NCBI GenBank assembly: GCA_016946835.1
Contig: JACVTC010000008.1
Coordinates: 37,501-75,000 of the forward strand
Origin: Neocallimastix lanati (nom. inval.)
Lineage: Eukaryota; Neocallimastigomycota; Neocallimastigomycetes; Neocallimastigales; Neocallimastigaceae
DNA: 37,500 bases
Direction: 5' to 3'
In this document: positions 1 to 9,832 of the stretch, piece by piece
How the letters are laid out: every line of letters begins with the position of its first letter
Position numbering within the stretch: position 1 is the stretch's first letter
Made by a program: the position numbers and the translations under genes
Notes under the pieces: model-generated
What the model saw: the letters and a program-made list of their open reading frames with translations, nothing else
Told to the model about the DNA's origin: nothing
The model's database searches: none

Positions 1-302
1 TAATGATAATAATGATAATTATAATAATTAAATATAATTATTATAGGAATGTTATTTTTTTTTTTATTTTTTATTTTTTATTATTATTATTTGTTTTTTT
101 TTTTTTCTTTAAAGCATTAACATTTAAATTTAAAACTTTATATAATATATGATAAAACTATTCGTTATTTTTTCTTTTCTTTTTTAAATTCATAAAAAAT
201 AAAAAATAAATGAATAAATAAATAAAATTTAAAAATTCATTTTTTTTTGTGTTAAATACTAAAAATAAATGAAATTTTTATGTAGAGTAATAATTATAAA
301 TA

Positions 303-346
303 ATAGTTGTTAATTTGATAACATGAAATGATAAATTAACAACTAT
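303..346. repeat. Inverted repeat (hairpin), 14-bp perfect arms
   Basis: The left arm ATAGTTGTTAATTT at 303-316 is the exact reverse complement of 333-346, around a 16-nt loop. The arms contain GTTGTTAA, not only A/T runs, so chance is less likely than for most AT palindromes here. The role is unknown; it could be a transposon end or a transcript 3' structure. Confidence 0.6.
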
Positions 347-476
347 AATTTATTTTGTTTTTATTAATACTAATTTTATTTTATTTTATTTTTCCCTCAT
401 TTATTTTTTTCTTTTTTTTTATTTCTATTATGTTGAAAAAATAAAATACTATTATTATTACTTTAAATATATTTCA

Positions 477-538
477 AATAAAATGTACTTTGAATTTTAA
501 ATAGTTATATTTACTTAAAATTCAAAGTATATTTTATT
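477..538. repeat. Inverted repeat (hairpin), 24-bp arms with one mismatch
   Basis: The left arm at 477-500 (AATAAAATGTACTTTGAATT and four more bases) pairs with 515-538. One position differs (G against A), and the loop is 14 nt. It is the longest non-homopolymer stem in the first kilobase. The role is unknown. Confidence 0.6.
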
Positions 539-726
539 ATATATAATATATTCTTTAGAAAGCAATATATACATTAATTTAATAATATAATTGTTTTAAA
601 ATAACATTCATAACACATTGCATGTCATTCGGTGGTGTTTCATTGTATTCATCACATATAAATATCGTTTTTTTTTTTTTTTGTTCAATCCAAATTAAGT
701 GGATTTGTGGTTTTGTTGTGTTTCTT

Positions 727-776
727 TTTTATTATTATTTATATATTTATTTATTTATTTATTTATTTATTTATAT

Positions 777-855
<79 letters not shown>

Positions 856-898
856 TTCATTCATTCATTTATTCATTTATTTATTTATTTATTCATTA
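727..898. repeat. (TTTA)n tetranucleotide array
   Basis: This is a nearly pure TTTA/ATTT tandem array of roughly 40 units with a few TTCA variants near 857-892. All frames through it read as Leu/Phe/Ile/Tyr strings, which explains the apparent open reading frames here; none is a credible gene. Confidence 0.9.
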
Positions 899-1377
899 AT
901 TCTTCCGTTTTTACTTTTAAATGAACCAAAATATTTTTTTAATATATTTAATAAGCAATTGTATTATAATTTATTAAAAAAGTATTGTGTAACATTAATA
1001 AATCAATACCACATAAAAATTTCTTTTTCTATTACTTATTAAATAAATAAGATCTTTCAATATATAAAAATATAAACATAATACATGGTGAAATAAATTA
1101 AAAATTTTTATTATTAAATTTTTAAAAGAATAATAATTATTTTTTTTTTTTTTTTTTTTTTTCATTATTGAATTTATTAACATATTTTCATTCTTTAGAA
1201 CAACTATTATATTTACAATTAAAAGTTTGATATAACATTGGAGATAAGGAGTTATATACAAAATTTCTTGGAAAACTGTTATCATTGGGAAGGTGTTAAA
1301 GATCATGTCCGATAATACATGGTGGGTTAAGAAATATTCAAAAATGAAAGGTACAACCCAAAACAATTTCAATGGTC

Positions 1378-1757
1378 AGGATGGGAGAGTTGTATTTCCC
1401 CAAATTGCATTTCTCCAGGTTGCATTTCGCCAAGTGGCGTAGTATTAAAATGTTGCATTTCCCCAAGTTGCTTTTCGCCAAGTTGCTTTTCGACAAGTGG
1501 AGTTTTGATATAAATAAATGAATAAATAAATAAATATTAATTCAAAATATTTTTTTTAAAATTGCTTTTATGCAATATTAATAATATTTAATTTTATTTA
1601 TTGATTTATTTATTTTATTTAATAATTTTCAATCTGGCGAAATGCAACTTGGCGAATTGCAATTTGGCGAAATGCCACATTTTTTTAATACGCCACATGC
1701 TTTCAAAAAAATTGGCGAAATGCAATCTGGCGAAATGCCCCACACCCGGACTGGGTT
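1378..1757. mobile_element. Palindromic MITE-like element with 15-bp subterminal repeats
   Basis: The left arm (about 1378-1500) contains six monomers of a 15-bp unit close to TTGCATTTCGCCAAG, in two groups of three separated by TGGCGTAGTATTAAAATG. The right arm (about 1634-1757) holds the reverse complement of the same unit (CAACTTGGCGAAATG) and the same spacer in mirror order. The ends also match imperfectly in inverted orientation: left CAGGATGGGAG, right read inward CAGTCCGGGTG. The centre (1501-1632) is AT-rich with its own ATTGC/GCAAT hairpin. GC content is far above the surroundings. No transposase is encoded inside. The architecture fits a non-autonomous DNA transposon with terminal and subterminal repeats. 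The superfamily is not recognised, and a GGT direct repeat at both edges is only a weak hint of a target-site duplication. Confidence 0.55.
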
Positions 1758-1865
1758 CAAGAATAAATAATTTTAGTAAATGAATATCAAAGATTACATT
1801 CAAGTTAATTATCCATCAAAATTTGAATGCGTTAAAATCGATTTTTTTTTTTTTTTTTTTTTTTT

Positions 1866-1999
1866 TTTCTTTATTGCTAAGGAACTTTCCCTGGGAGCTA
1901 CAATTATGGATGTTTTATCAACAATGGTTAAGTAATCCTACTGTTTATAATGCTGATACTATTATTTGCCATAAATGTGAAATACCAAGTAAATATTGA
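1866..1999 (+). pseudogene. Possible decayed transposon gene fragment
   Basis: This is an open frame of 42 codons (1871-1996, stop TGA 1997-1999) whose composition is coding-like, unlike the flanks. It includes Trp, Pro and a C-x2-C pair (ICHKCE). It is preceded by a T-run and an AG that could be a 3' splice site (GCTAAG at 1876-1881). A second short frame follows after the stop. Similar islands lie at about 1190-1370 and 2307-2560. The family cannot be assigned by eye. Degenerate transposase next to the MITE-like element is a guess; it may instead be unrelated relic sequence. Confidence 0.25.
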
Positions 2000-2306
2000 T
2001 GTACAAAGCTGATGAAAGAGGAAGAAATTGTTTAAGCTATCTATAGATTAATGCAATTACATTAATACACTAAATATATATAACTATTAATTTAATCAAA
2101 AATGATATTTTTATTTTTTTTTTTTTTTTGGATTAATAGTAATAAATAAAAAATAATATTAATTTAAATTAATAATATATGTATATAAATAAATATATAA
2201 TATAAACAAATAATAATAGCATCAATTCACAACAAAATACATAAATAACTGATAATAATAATACAACTATATTGATAAGAGTCAAAGGAATTTATGGTTT
2301 ATAATT

Positions 2307-2560
2307 ATGTTAAAATTTTATTTACATATATTTTATGATAAAGAGTTAGATATAGCCCTTCTCTTAAATTTTAATACATTGTGGCTTATGTATTAATTAA
2401 ATTACAATATTCTTAAATTATTTTATAGCACTTTATGTGGTCATCCTGATACACCCGCTATAAAGTTTGTCTGATATTAGTTGTCTGTTGTGGCTGGGAT
2501 AATATGGTCAGACTTTCAAGGAATTTACAAGGAATAGTCCAAAAAAAAAAAAACCTTTAT
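2307..2560 (+). pseudogene. Possible decayed coding remnant
   Basis: A 29-codon frame begins ATG TTA AAA at 2307 and ends TAA at 2394-2396. After a TTTTATAG acceptor-like site near 2430 there is more coding-like sequence with normal codon diversity (near 2459-2540), but in mixed frames with stops. It stands out because base composition is less extreme than in the surrounding 2 kb. No family is recognised. It may belong to the same decayed element as 1866-1999. Confidence 0.2.
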
Positions 2561-2677
2561 TTCATATATTTCATATATTCTATCATATAGAAATAAAAAA
2601 AAAAAGATTAAGTATTATTATATTTATTATATATTATTTATTATATTATTTTCTATTCTTTTTTTTTTTTTTTTTTT

Positions 2678-2826
<149 letters not shown>

Positions 2827-2869
2827 TATTTATAAATATTCCTTATTATTATTTTCTATTTTTCTATTC

Positions 2870-2921
<52 letters not shown>

Positions 2922-3556
2922 TTCATTTTATTTTTTCTCTTCTTCTTCTTCTTCTACTTCTTTTTTCTCTTTTCTTCTTCTTTTATTTTTCCTATCTTTT
3001 TTTTTTTCTTTTTTTTTTTAAAAAACACACCAATTTTTAAAAATTGATAGATATACATATAAATTTAAATTATTAATAAAAAAAAAAAAAATAAAAAATA
3101 AAAATAAAAATAAAAATAAAAAAATTGAATTATTTACTTATTTTATTTATTAATAATAATAATAATGATAATGAATATATTTAAAAATATTTATATCTTT
3201 TTTTTTTTTTTTTTTTTTTTTAATTATATATAATAATATTAATGAAAATTTAATATTAATATATTTAAAAATATTATAATAATATTTTTTTTTTTTATAA
3301 AAAAAAATTAAACAAATATATATACAAGAAAAAAATATATATATATAAAAAAAAAATATATATATATATATAATGAATATAATTTTATTAAAAATGATAT
3401 TATCAACTAAAATTTTATAATACAATTTTAATAATTGTTCTACATATAATTAAAAAAAATAATTATATATATATATATATAATGAATATAATTTTATATT
3501 TATATATATATATTTTTTTTTTATTAATCTTTAGGTATTCTTTTTTTTTTCTTTTA

Positions 3557-3606
<50 letters not shown>

Positions 3607-4059
3607 AATAAATAAATAAATATTTATGAAACTATAGAATAAAATAAAAATTAATATAGATTAGAATTAAAAGAAAAAAAAAATTAAATATATAATTAAT
3701 AATAATAATTAAATAAATCCTATAATAATAATGTTCATAGTTGAGATTAAAAAAAAATAATAATAATAATAATAAATAAATAAATGAGGGGATTTATTAT
3801 TATTATAATTATTTATTAATTATTATTATTATTATAATAAGATAACTACTATATATAGATATAAATTTGATATCATTTATTTGAATTTGTATTTTTTTTT
3901 TTTTTTTTTTTGATTAATAATTTTTATTTGTATATATATATATATGAATATGCATATATATATTTGGTTAATTTTTTTTTTTTTTTTTTTTATGATTAAT
4001 AATTTTATTTGTATATATATATGAACATGCATATATACTTTGTATATATTTATTTAGTT

Positions 4060-4113
<54 letters not shown>

Positions 4114-4134
4114 TAATTTTTTATTTTTTATTTT
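2827..4134. other. Gene-free low-complexity stretch downstream of the bZIP gene
   Basis: The stretch consists of A/T homopolymers (T near 2871-2919, A near 3570-3603, T near 4062-4108), AT dinucleotides and AAAAT repeats. No coding signal is visible on either strand. On the minus strand it lies immediately 3' of the bZIP stop codon and so should contain that gene's 3' UTR and poly(A) site. AATAAA-like hexamers are too common here to choose one. Confidence 0.7.
3905..4090. repeat. Tandem duplication of an about 85-bp T-rich unit
   Basis: Two successive copies (about 3905-3985 and 3986-4090) share the order T-run, GATTAATAATTT, TTATTTGTATATATA, a GAA(T/C)ATGCATATATA block, then GTTAATTTTT. They differ by small indels and by the length of the T-runs. 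Confidence 0.65.
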
Positions 4135-6263
4135 TTAAAGATCTAATTTTTCAAAGATATCTGGTGGTAACCGATACTTATTTTCATTAATAATTTCTCG
4201 AGTTTTTTCCATTTTCTTTTGTAAAAAGTAATAATTATTTAATATATTACTATAATTTTGTTGTAATAATTCCTTTTCTTGTTGTTGTTTCGCTATATAT
4301 AAATTCATTTGATTACCTCTTTCCTCTAAAAGTTTGACCTTTTTCTCTAAATTCATAATTTTTAATACTTTTCTCATTCGTGATCGACGAGCTGCTTCTG
4401 TATTCTTTCTACGTTTTTCCAGTATACTATCTTCCGTAACTTCTTTTGATTTTTTAGATCTTTTTGAATAAGGTTCATCCTTCACCTCCACCTTTATACT
4501 TTCTTCCATTTTTCTTATTGCTTCCTCTATTTCTTCATCATCGGTATTCATTGTTTTCAAATCAAAGGTATAATAATTTTTAGAAAACATATCATCTATA
4601 CTCATTTTATTTTTACCTTTATGACTACCACTCTTTGAAAATGAATTATTATCATCTTGACTATTATTTGAATTTTCATTACTATTATGATTAGTATTAG
4701 TATTACCAAATTTTGATGAGACTAAGAAAGGTATTTTATTATTATCATTATTTTGGGATGAAAACTTTAAATAATCTTCATTTTCCATTTTAAAAGGAGG
4801 AAGTTGTAAAAATGGTAAATTATTATTATTACTATTATTATTTCCTTTAAATAATTTTTGATTATCAAAATCGAATTCTTTTTTAATATTCATATTCATT
4901 ATTGGTATATTAATATCATTATTATAAGGAAGATATTTACTATTAAAGTATGGATCTTCTTTCTTCATAAATGGTTTAAATTTCTCATCATTTTCTTCTA
5001 TTATAAATTTAATTTAAATAATTTAAGATATAAAATGAAAATATAAAATTAAAATGAAAATATAAAATTAAAATGAAAATATAAAATTAAAATGAAAATA
5101 TAAAATTAAAATGAAAATATAAAATTAAAATGAAAATATAAAATTAAAATGAAAATATAAAATTAAAATGAAAATATAAAATTAAAATGAAAATATAAAA
5201 TTAAAATGAAAATATAAAATTAAAATGAAAATATAAAATTAAAATGAAAATATAAAATTAAAATGAAAATATAAAATTAAAATGAAAATATAAAATTAAA
5301 ATGAAAATATAAAATTAAAATGAAAATATAAAATTAAAATGAAAATATAAAATTAAATGAAAATATAAAATTAAAATGAAAATATAAAATTAAAATGAAA
5401 ATATAAAATTAAAATGAAAATATAAAATAAAAATATAATTTATATAATTCAAAATATAAAATTAAAATGAAAATATAAAATTAAAATGAAAATATAAAAT
5501 TAAAATGAAAATATAAAATTAAATGAAAATATAAAATTAAAATGAAAATATAAAATTAAAATGAAAATATAAAATTAAAATGAAAATATAAAATAAAAAT
5601 ATAATTTATATAATTCAAAATATAAAATTAAAATGAAAATATAAAATTAAAATGAAAATATAAAATTAAAATGAAAATATAAAATTAAAATGAAAATATA
5701 AAATTAAAATGAAAATATAAAATTAAAATGAAAATATAAAATTAAAATGAAAATATAAAATTAAAATGAAAATATAAAATTAAAATGAAAATATAAAATT
5801 AAAATGAAAATATAAAATAAAAATATAATTTATATAATTCAAAATATAAAATTAAAATGAAAATATAAAATTAAAATGAAAATATAAAATTAAAATGAAA
5901 ATATAAAATTAAAATGAAAATATAAAATTAAAATGAAAATATAAAATTAAAATGAAAATATAAAATTAAAATGAAAATATAAAATTAAAATGAAAATATA
6001 AAATTAAAATATAAAATATAAAATTAAAATGAAAATATAAAATAAAAATATAATTTATATAATTCAAAATATAAAATGAAAATATAAAATTAAAATAAAA
6101 ATATAAAATAAAAATATAATTTATATAATTCAAAATATAAAATGAAAATATAAAATTAAGATATAATTTATATAATTTAAAATATAAAATGAAAACATAA
6201 TATTAAGATATAATTTATATATTTTAAAATATAATTTTATATAATATAGTATAAATTGTAAAA

Positions 6264-6313
<50 letters not shown>

Positions 6314-7224
6314 TGATATTTTCAGAGATGATGATCATTTTATAAATAAATGAATGAATAAATATATATATAAATTAATAAATAAATTACCTTTAAATTT
6401 TCTTTCAAAAATACTACTATTTAATGCTTTCATATTATATTCATTTAATCCATCCATTATGGAATTATCATACTTTGGTTTTCTATTGTATAATAGTTCA
6501 ACATCATCGTTACAACTACTTCTATTACAATTATTAATATTACAATTATTGCTGTTACAATCATTGATATTGCAACTATTGCTATTGCATTCATTGATAT
6601 TACAACTATTCCTATTACAATCATTGATATTGCAACTATTGCTATTGCATTCATTGATATTACAACTATTCCTATTACAATCATTGATATTGCAATCATT
6701 AATATTACAATTATTGGAATTACAATCATTGAAATTACAATTATTGCTGTTACCATTATTACTATTACAATTATTGATATTGTAATTATTGCTATTACAG
6801 TCATTGATATTACAATTATTTTTATTATTATATCCAGTAGAGAATTTTAAAGTATTTTTCTGTATAGGTTCTGTTTTTATTTTAGTATTATTATTACCAA
6901 ACGTACTTTCACAAATATCCAAACATTTATCAATATCTTCTATCATATAATTTTTCATAAATTTCGATGAAGAGTCCAGCATTTTCAAAGAATTTTTATA
7001 TTTATTACTATTTTTACCTTTTTTATTATTATTAGAATTTTCTTGTTTTATTGAACCCTTATTATAATTAAAATTAAGGGTTGAAAATAATCCTCCTTTA
7101 GGTTTTTCTTCAATTTTATTAATATTACTATAATTATTATTATTATTGGTGTTGTTGAAATTATTATTATTATAGTTATAATTATTATTCATTTGATTAT
7201 TAAAATTATTATTATTATTATTTC

Positions 7225-7255
<31 letters not shown>

Positions 7256-7335
7256 GAGTGGATGTCTATAATTATCATTTCTATTTAAATCTGAAGATTG
7301 ATAACCTTTATAGACACCTCCATTCTTTATATATA

Positions 7336-7376
<41 letters not shown>

Positions 7377-9832
7377 GAATATATAATAATATATATAATA
7401 AATAAATTTAATTTTAGAAATTAAATATAGTATTAAATTATTTATGATAACGATTTTTTATTTGAAAAATTTAAAAAAGCATAACTAGTATATATATGTA
7501 TATAAGAAATTACCATTAAATGAATAGTATTTAAATTATTTTGATTAGGATTTATTGATTTTCGGTCCTCTGAGTCGCAATTATTACAATTATTATTACA
7601 ATTATTGTTATTATTATAATTATTGTTATTATAATTATTGTTATAATTATTTGAAATATCAAAACAATCTTGATTATTATTGAATTTATTTTCATTTCTA
7701 TTCATAATATTTGAATAATTATTATTAGTAGTATTATTATTATCAGTATTATTATTATAATTGTTTTCATTCATTCCTAAATATGAATTTTTTGAGTTAT
7801 ATTTATTTCCATCATTTATGACGCTATTATTATTCATCATTTGATTATTATTATTATTATCATTATTATTGTTATTATTATTATTTGAAGTATTATAATT
7901 TGATCCACGATCATGATTCGAATAACAATCCTTCTCCATATGACATTTTGAATCACAATAACAATTCCCAGTTATGCAACCTAAACAAGAATTATTTGTA
8001 GATGATATACAATACTTATTAAGATCACAAGAATTTCCTTTATATTTATCATGGTTATGATCAATTCTTATTCCATCACATTCTAATGTATTCATATTTC
8101 CTACAATATATAATTAATAAAATAAAATAGAATAAAAAAAAAATTATAATAATAAAAAAAAATATTAATAAATAAATATAAATATTTTAAATTCATAAAA
8201 ATAAAATTTATATTATAATTATTATTAACATTTAATATTATTTAATATTATTATTATTTATTATTATTTATTATTATTATTACTTGAAGGTGGATGACAA
8301 TCTCCGGGACATTGACAGGTATCACTATTACAATAAAATGGATTATCACTATCATAATTCATAAGATTGTATAAATCATTTTTACTTTTTTTATTGGTGG
8401 AAGAACTATTATTATTACATCCATCACAATTAACATCATTTATATTATTATTATTACTACTACTTTCATTACTATTATCATTACGATTATCATTATTATT
8501 GTCATTATTATTGTCATTATTATTTTTATTACTATTATTATTATTACTATTATTCGTCGTTTTTGTAGTAGTAGTAGTAGTAGTATCTGTTGTATTCATC
8601 GAATTATCATTATTAACATTAATATTATTTGAAAGTTTGGATGGATGATCTTCACTAGTAAGGGTTGTAGTTGTCGTTATTATAGGATTTGTGGAACCAT
8701 TTTTATTATTATTACTATTATTATTATTATTAATTTTATTATTCTTCTTTTTGTCAGTTCTTTCTACAAAGGTTACATTAGTTTCTACTTGAGATTTTTT
8801 CCTTTTATTATAATTTTTAAGTTCTTGATTCTCATTATTAACAGGATTATCATATAAATCATTTAAGGAAGTCACTGAAGTTTTTTGTTGTTGTACTTTT
8901 CTTTCTTTATTACTACCTTTACTTATATTTTTATAATATTGTATACAGCCTTGAAGGGAATGACCACAATTCTTACAATCTTCTTCTGTAAAACTTTGAC
9001 CCTCCACAGTATATAAATTTCCTTTCTCAGTTTTTGTGATAGTAACACCATCAAATAGGTTATCGTTTTGGACTTGGCAATCATCCTCACAACCACCACA
9101 ACATACTTTTCTTTCTTTATTACTACCTTTACTTATATTTTTATAATATTGTATACAGTCTTGAAGGGAATGACCACAATTTTTACAATCTTCTTCTGTA
9201 AAACTTTGACCCTCCACAGTATATAAATTTCCTTTCTCAGTTTTTGTGATAGTAACGCCATCAAATAGGTTATCGTTTTGGACTTGGCAATCATCCTCAC
9301 AACCACTACAGCATACTTTTATTTCTTTATTATTTCCTTTACTTATATCTTTACAATATTGTATACAGTCTTGAAGGGAATGACCACAATTTTTACAATC
9401 TTCTTCTGTAAAACTTTGACCCTCCACCGTATATAAATTTCCTTTCTCAGTTTTTGTGATAGTAACGCCATCAAACAGGTTATCGTTTTGAATTTGGCAA
9501 TCATCCTCACAACCACTACAGCATACTTTTCTTTCTTTATTATTTCCTTTACTTATATTTTTATAATATTGTATACAGTCTTGAAGGGAATGACCACAAC
9601 TTTTACAATCTTCTTCTGTAAAACTTTGACCCTCCACCGTATATAAATTTCCTTTCTCAGTTTTTGTGATAGTAACACCATCAAATAGGTTATCGTTTTG
9701 AATTTGGCAATCATCCTCACAACCACCACAACATGAATTACAATTGGATGATGTTGAGTCTTTCACTTGATCTTTTGAGGATATTTTACAAACTGACGCA
9801 TTACACGTCTTTGTATTACATATCGATTCCAT
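4135..9832 (-). CDS. Gcn4/Cpc1-type bZIP transcription factor with tandem Cys-rich N-terminal modules
   Basis: Four exons on the minus strand: 9832-8284, 8100-7514, 7324-6391 and 4997-4135, total 1310 aa. All junctions are GT..AG and the phases match (1, 0, 1). Exon ends read CCACCTTCAA|GTAATA, TTTAATG|GTAATT and AAATTTAAAG|GTAATT. An in-frame TAA directly precedes the ATG. Domains: residues 35-307 hold four 70-aa repeats, each with CC-x2-C-x3-C, about 33 residues, then C-x2-C-G-H-x4-C. C-x-C-x3-C-H motifs occur near residue 510 (CQCPGDCH) and in exon 2 (CYCDSKCH). Poly-Asn linkers follow, then a C-x4-C ladder (883-983) and a bZIP domain near 1217-1280 with basic region NTEAARRSRMRK and zipper heptads L, L, M, Q, L, I. 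It should bind DNA as a dimer in the nucleus. The basic region resembles Gcn4/Cpc1, which bind TGACTCA-like sites. A metal- or redox-sensing role for the Cys modules is inference; I do not recognise that module family. Confidence 0.85.
4369..4422 (-). other. bZIP basic region (DNA-binding helix)
   Basis: The coding sequence gives RRKNTEAARRSRMRK with the bZIP hallmark N-x7-R (Asn 1222, Arg 1230). The run NTEAARRSR is identical to that of the Gcn4/Cpc1 family. The leucine zipper follows at the expected spacing (Leu 1240, Leu 1247, Met 1254, then Gln, Leu, Ile at heptad positions). Confidence 0.9.
4998..6390 (-). other. Intron 3 of the bZIP gene (1393 nt), filled by a minisatellite
   Basis: The donor AAATTTAAAG|GTAATT ends at 6391 and the acceptor AATTTATAATAG|AAGAAA starts the next exon at 4997. 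Both sides carry phase 1, and the frame then runs into the bZIP exon without a stop. The other two introns of this gene are only 183 and 189 nt. The excess length is the 19-bp repeat array plus an A40 tract (about 6268-6307). Confidence 0.85.
5034..6200. repeat. 19-bp minisatellite with higher-order structure
   Basis: The unit GAAAATATAAAATTAAAAT repeats with an exact 19-bp period, roughly 50 copies from about 5034 to 6040, with 18-bp (one-A-deleted) variants near 5354 and 5522. At about 5428, 5601, 5823, 6048, 6112 and 6156 the array is interrupted by the same insert, AAAAATATAATTTATATAAT followed by TCAAAATATAAAAT. This gives a nested higher-order repeat. The unit degenerates toward 6200. 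Confidence 0.95.
6512..6814 (-). repeat. 15-bp coding minisatellite giving a Cys-x4-Cys ladder
   Basis: Within exon 3 of the bZIP gene the DNA has a 15-bp period with 30- and 60-bp higher-order copies. It encodes pentads such as C-N-I-N-D and C-N-S-N-S. Of 21 consecutive pentad slots (residues 883-983), 19 hold Cys; the exceptions are Tyr and Gly. The multiple-of-3 period keeps several frames open on both strands, so overlapping open frames here are artefacts. Confidence 0.9.
7193..7324 (-). other. Start of bZIP exon 3, upstream of its first internal ATG
   Basis: After the acceptor TATATATAAAG|AATGGA, codons 713-756 read NGGVYKGYQSSDLN and onward into an Asn run, fully in frame with the downstream exon. 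Exon 2 ends phase 0 (CATTTAATG|GTAATT) and this exon begins phase 0. This coding stretch would be missed by any call that starts at the internal ATG at 7192. Confidence 0.8.
8912..9730 (-). repeat. Four tandem 210-bp repeats encoding Cys-rich modules
   Basis: Units lie at 9730-9521, 9520-9311, 9310-9101 and 9100-8912, and are nearly identical at nucleotide level (for example the TATCGTTTTG block recurs every 210 bp). Each encodes one 70-aa module: CxGCEDDCQ, then LFDGVTITKTEKGNLYTVEG, then FTEEDCKxCGHSLQxC and a basic linker ISKGxNKE. The second copy has one extra Cys (QYCKD), and the last copy lacks the closing Cys pair. The low divergence suggests recent duplication or homogenisation. Confidence 0.95.

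Larger units (their letters stand above)
1..720. other. Gene-free A/T-rich stretch with two hairpins
   Basis: I see no coding region, RNA gene or splice-supported exon here. The sequence is T-runs, A-runs and short AT repeats. Two clean inverted repeats stand out, at 303-346 (14-bp perfect arms) and 477-538 (24-bp arms, one mismatch); they are listed separately. Confidence 0.7.

Noticed and set aside
622-1042. Plus-strand Ile/Phe/Leu-rich frames
   Set aside because: Translations of the TTTA tetranucleotide array, with no homology or splice support.
1740-1775. GGGTTCAAG resembling a tRNA T-loop
   Set aside because: No acceptor stem, D arm or anticodon arm is present around it; it lies at the edge of the MITE-like element.
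1615-1803. Small open frames within the MITE-like element on both strands
   Set aside because: They follow the 15-bp repeat period (multiple of 3) and encode only the repeated NLAKC-type or FARLH-type pentads.
6354-6804. Overlapping open frames on plus and minus strands across the Asn/Cys repeat
   Set aside because: They come from the 15-bp period of the coding minisatellite, which keeps several frames open. Only the minus-strand frame that joins exons 2 and 4 in phase is credible.
7442-8264. Exon 2 and exon 1 as two separate genes
   Set aside because: The first frame stops only inside a GT..AG intron, and the junction CCTTCAA|GTAATA to TTGTAG|GAAATATG restores an open frame in phase 1, so one spliced gene is simpler.
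8367-8857. Plus-strand Leu/Val-rich open frames opposite the bZIP exon 1
   Set aside because: They are antisense shadows of Asn/Thr/Ser-rich codons in exon 1.
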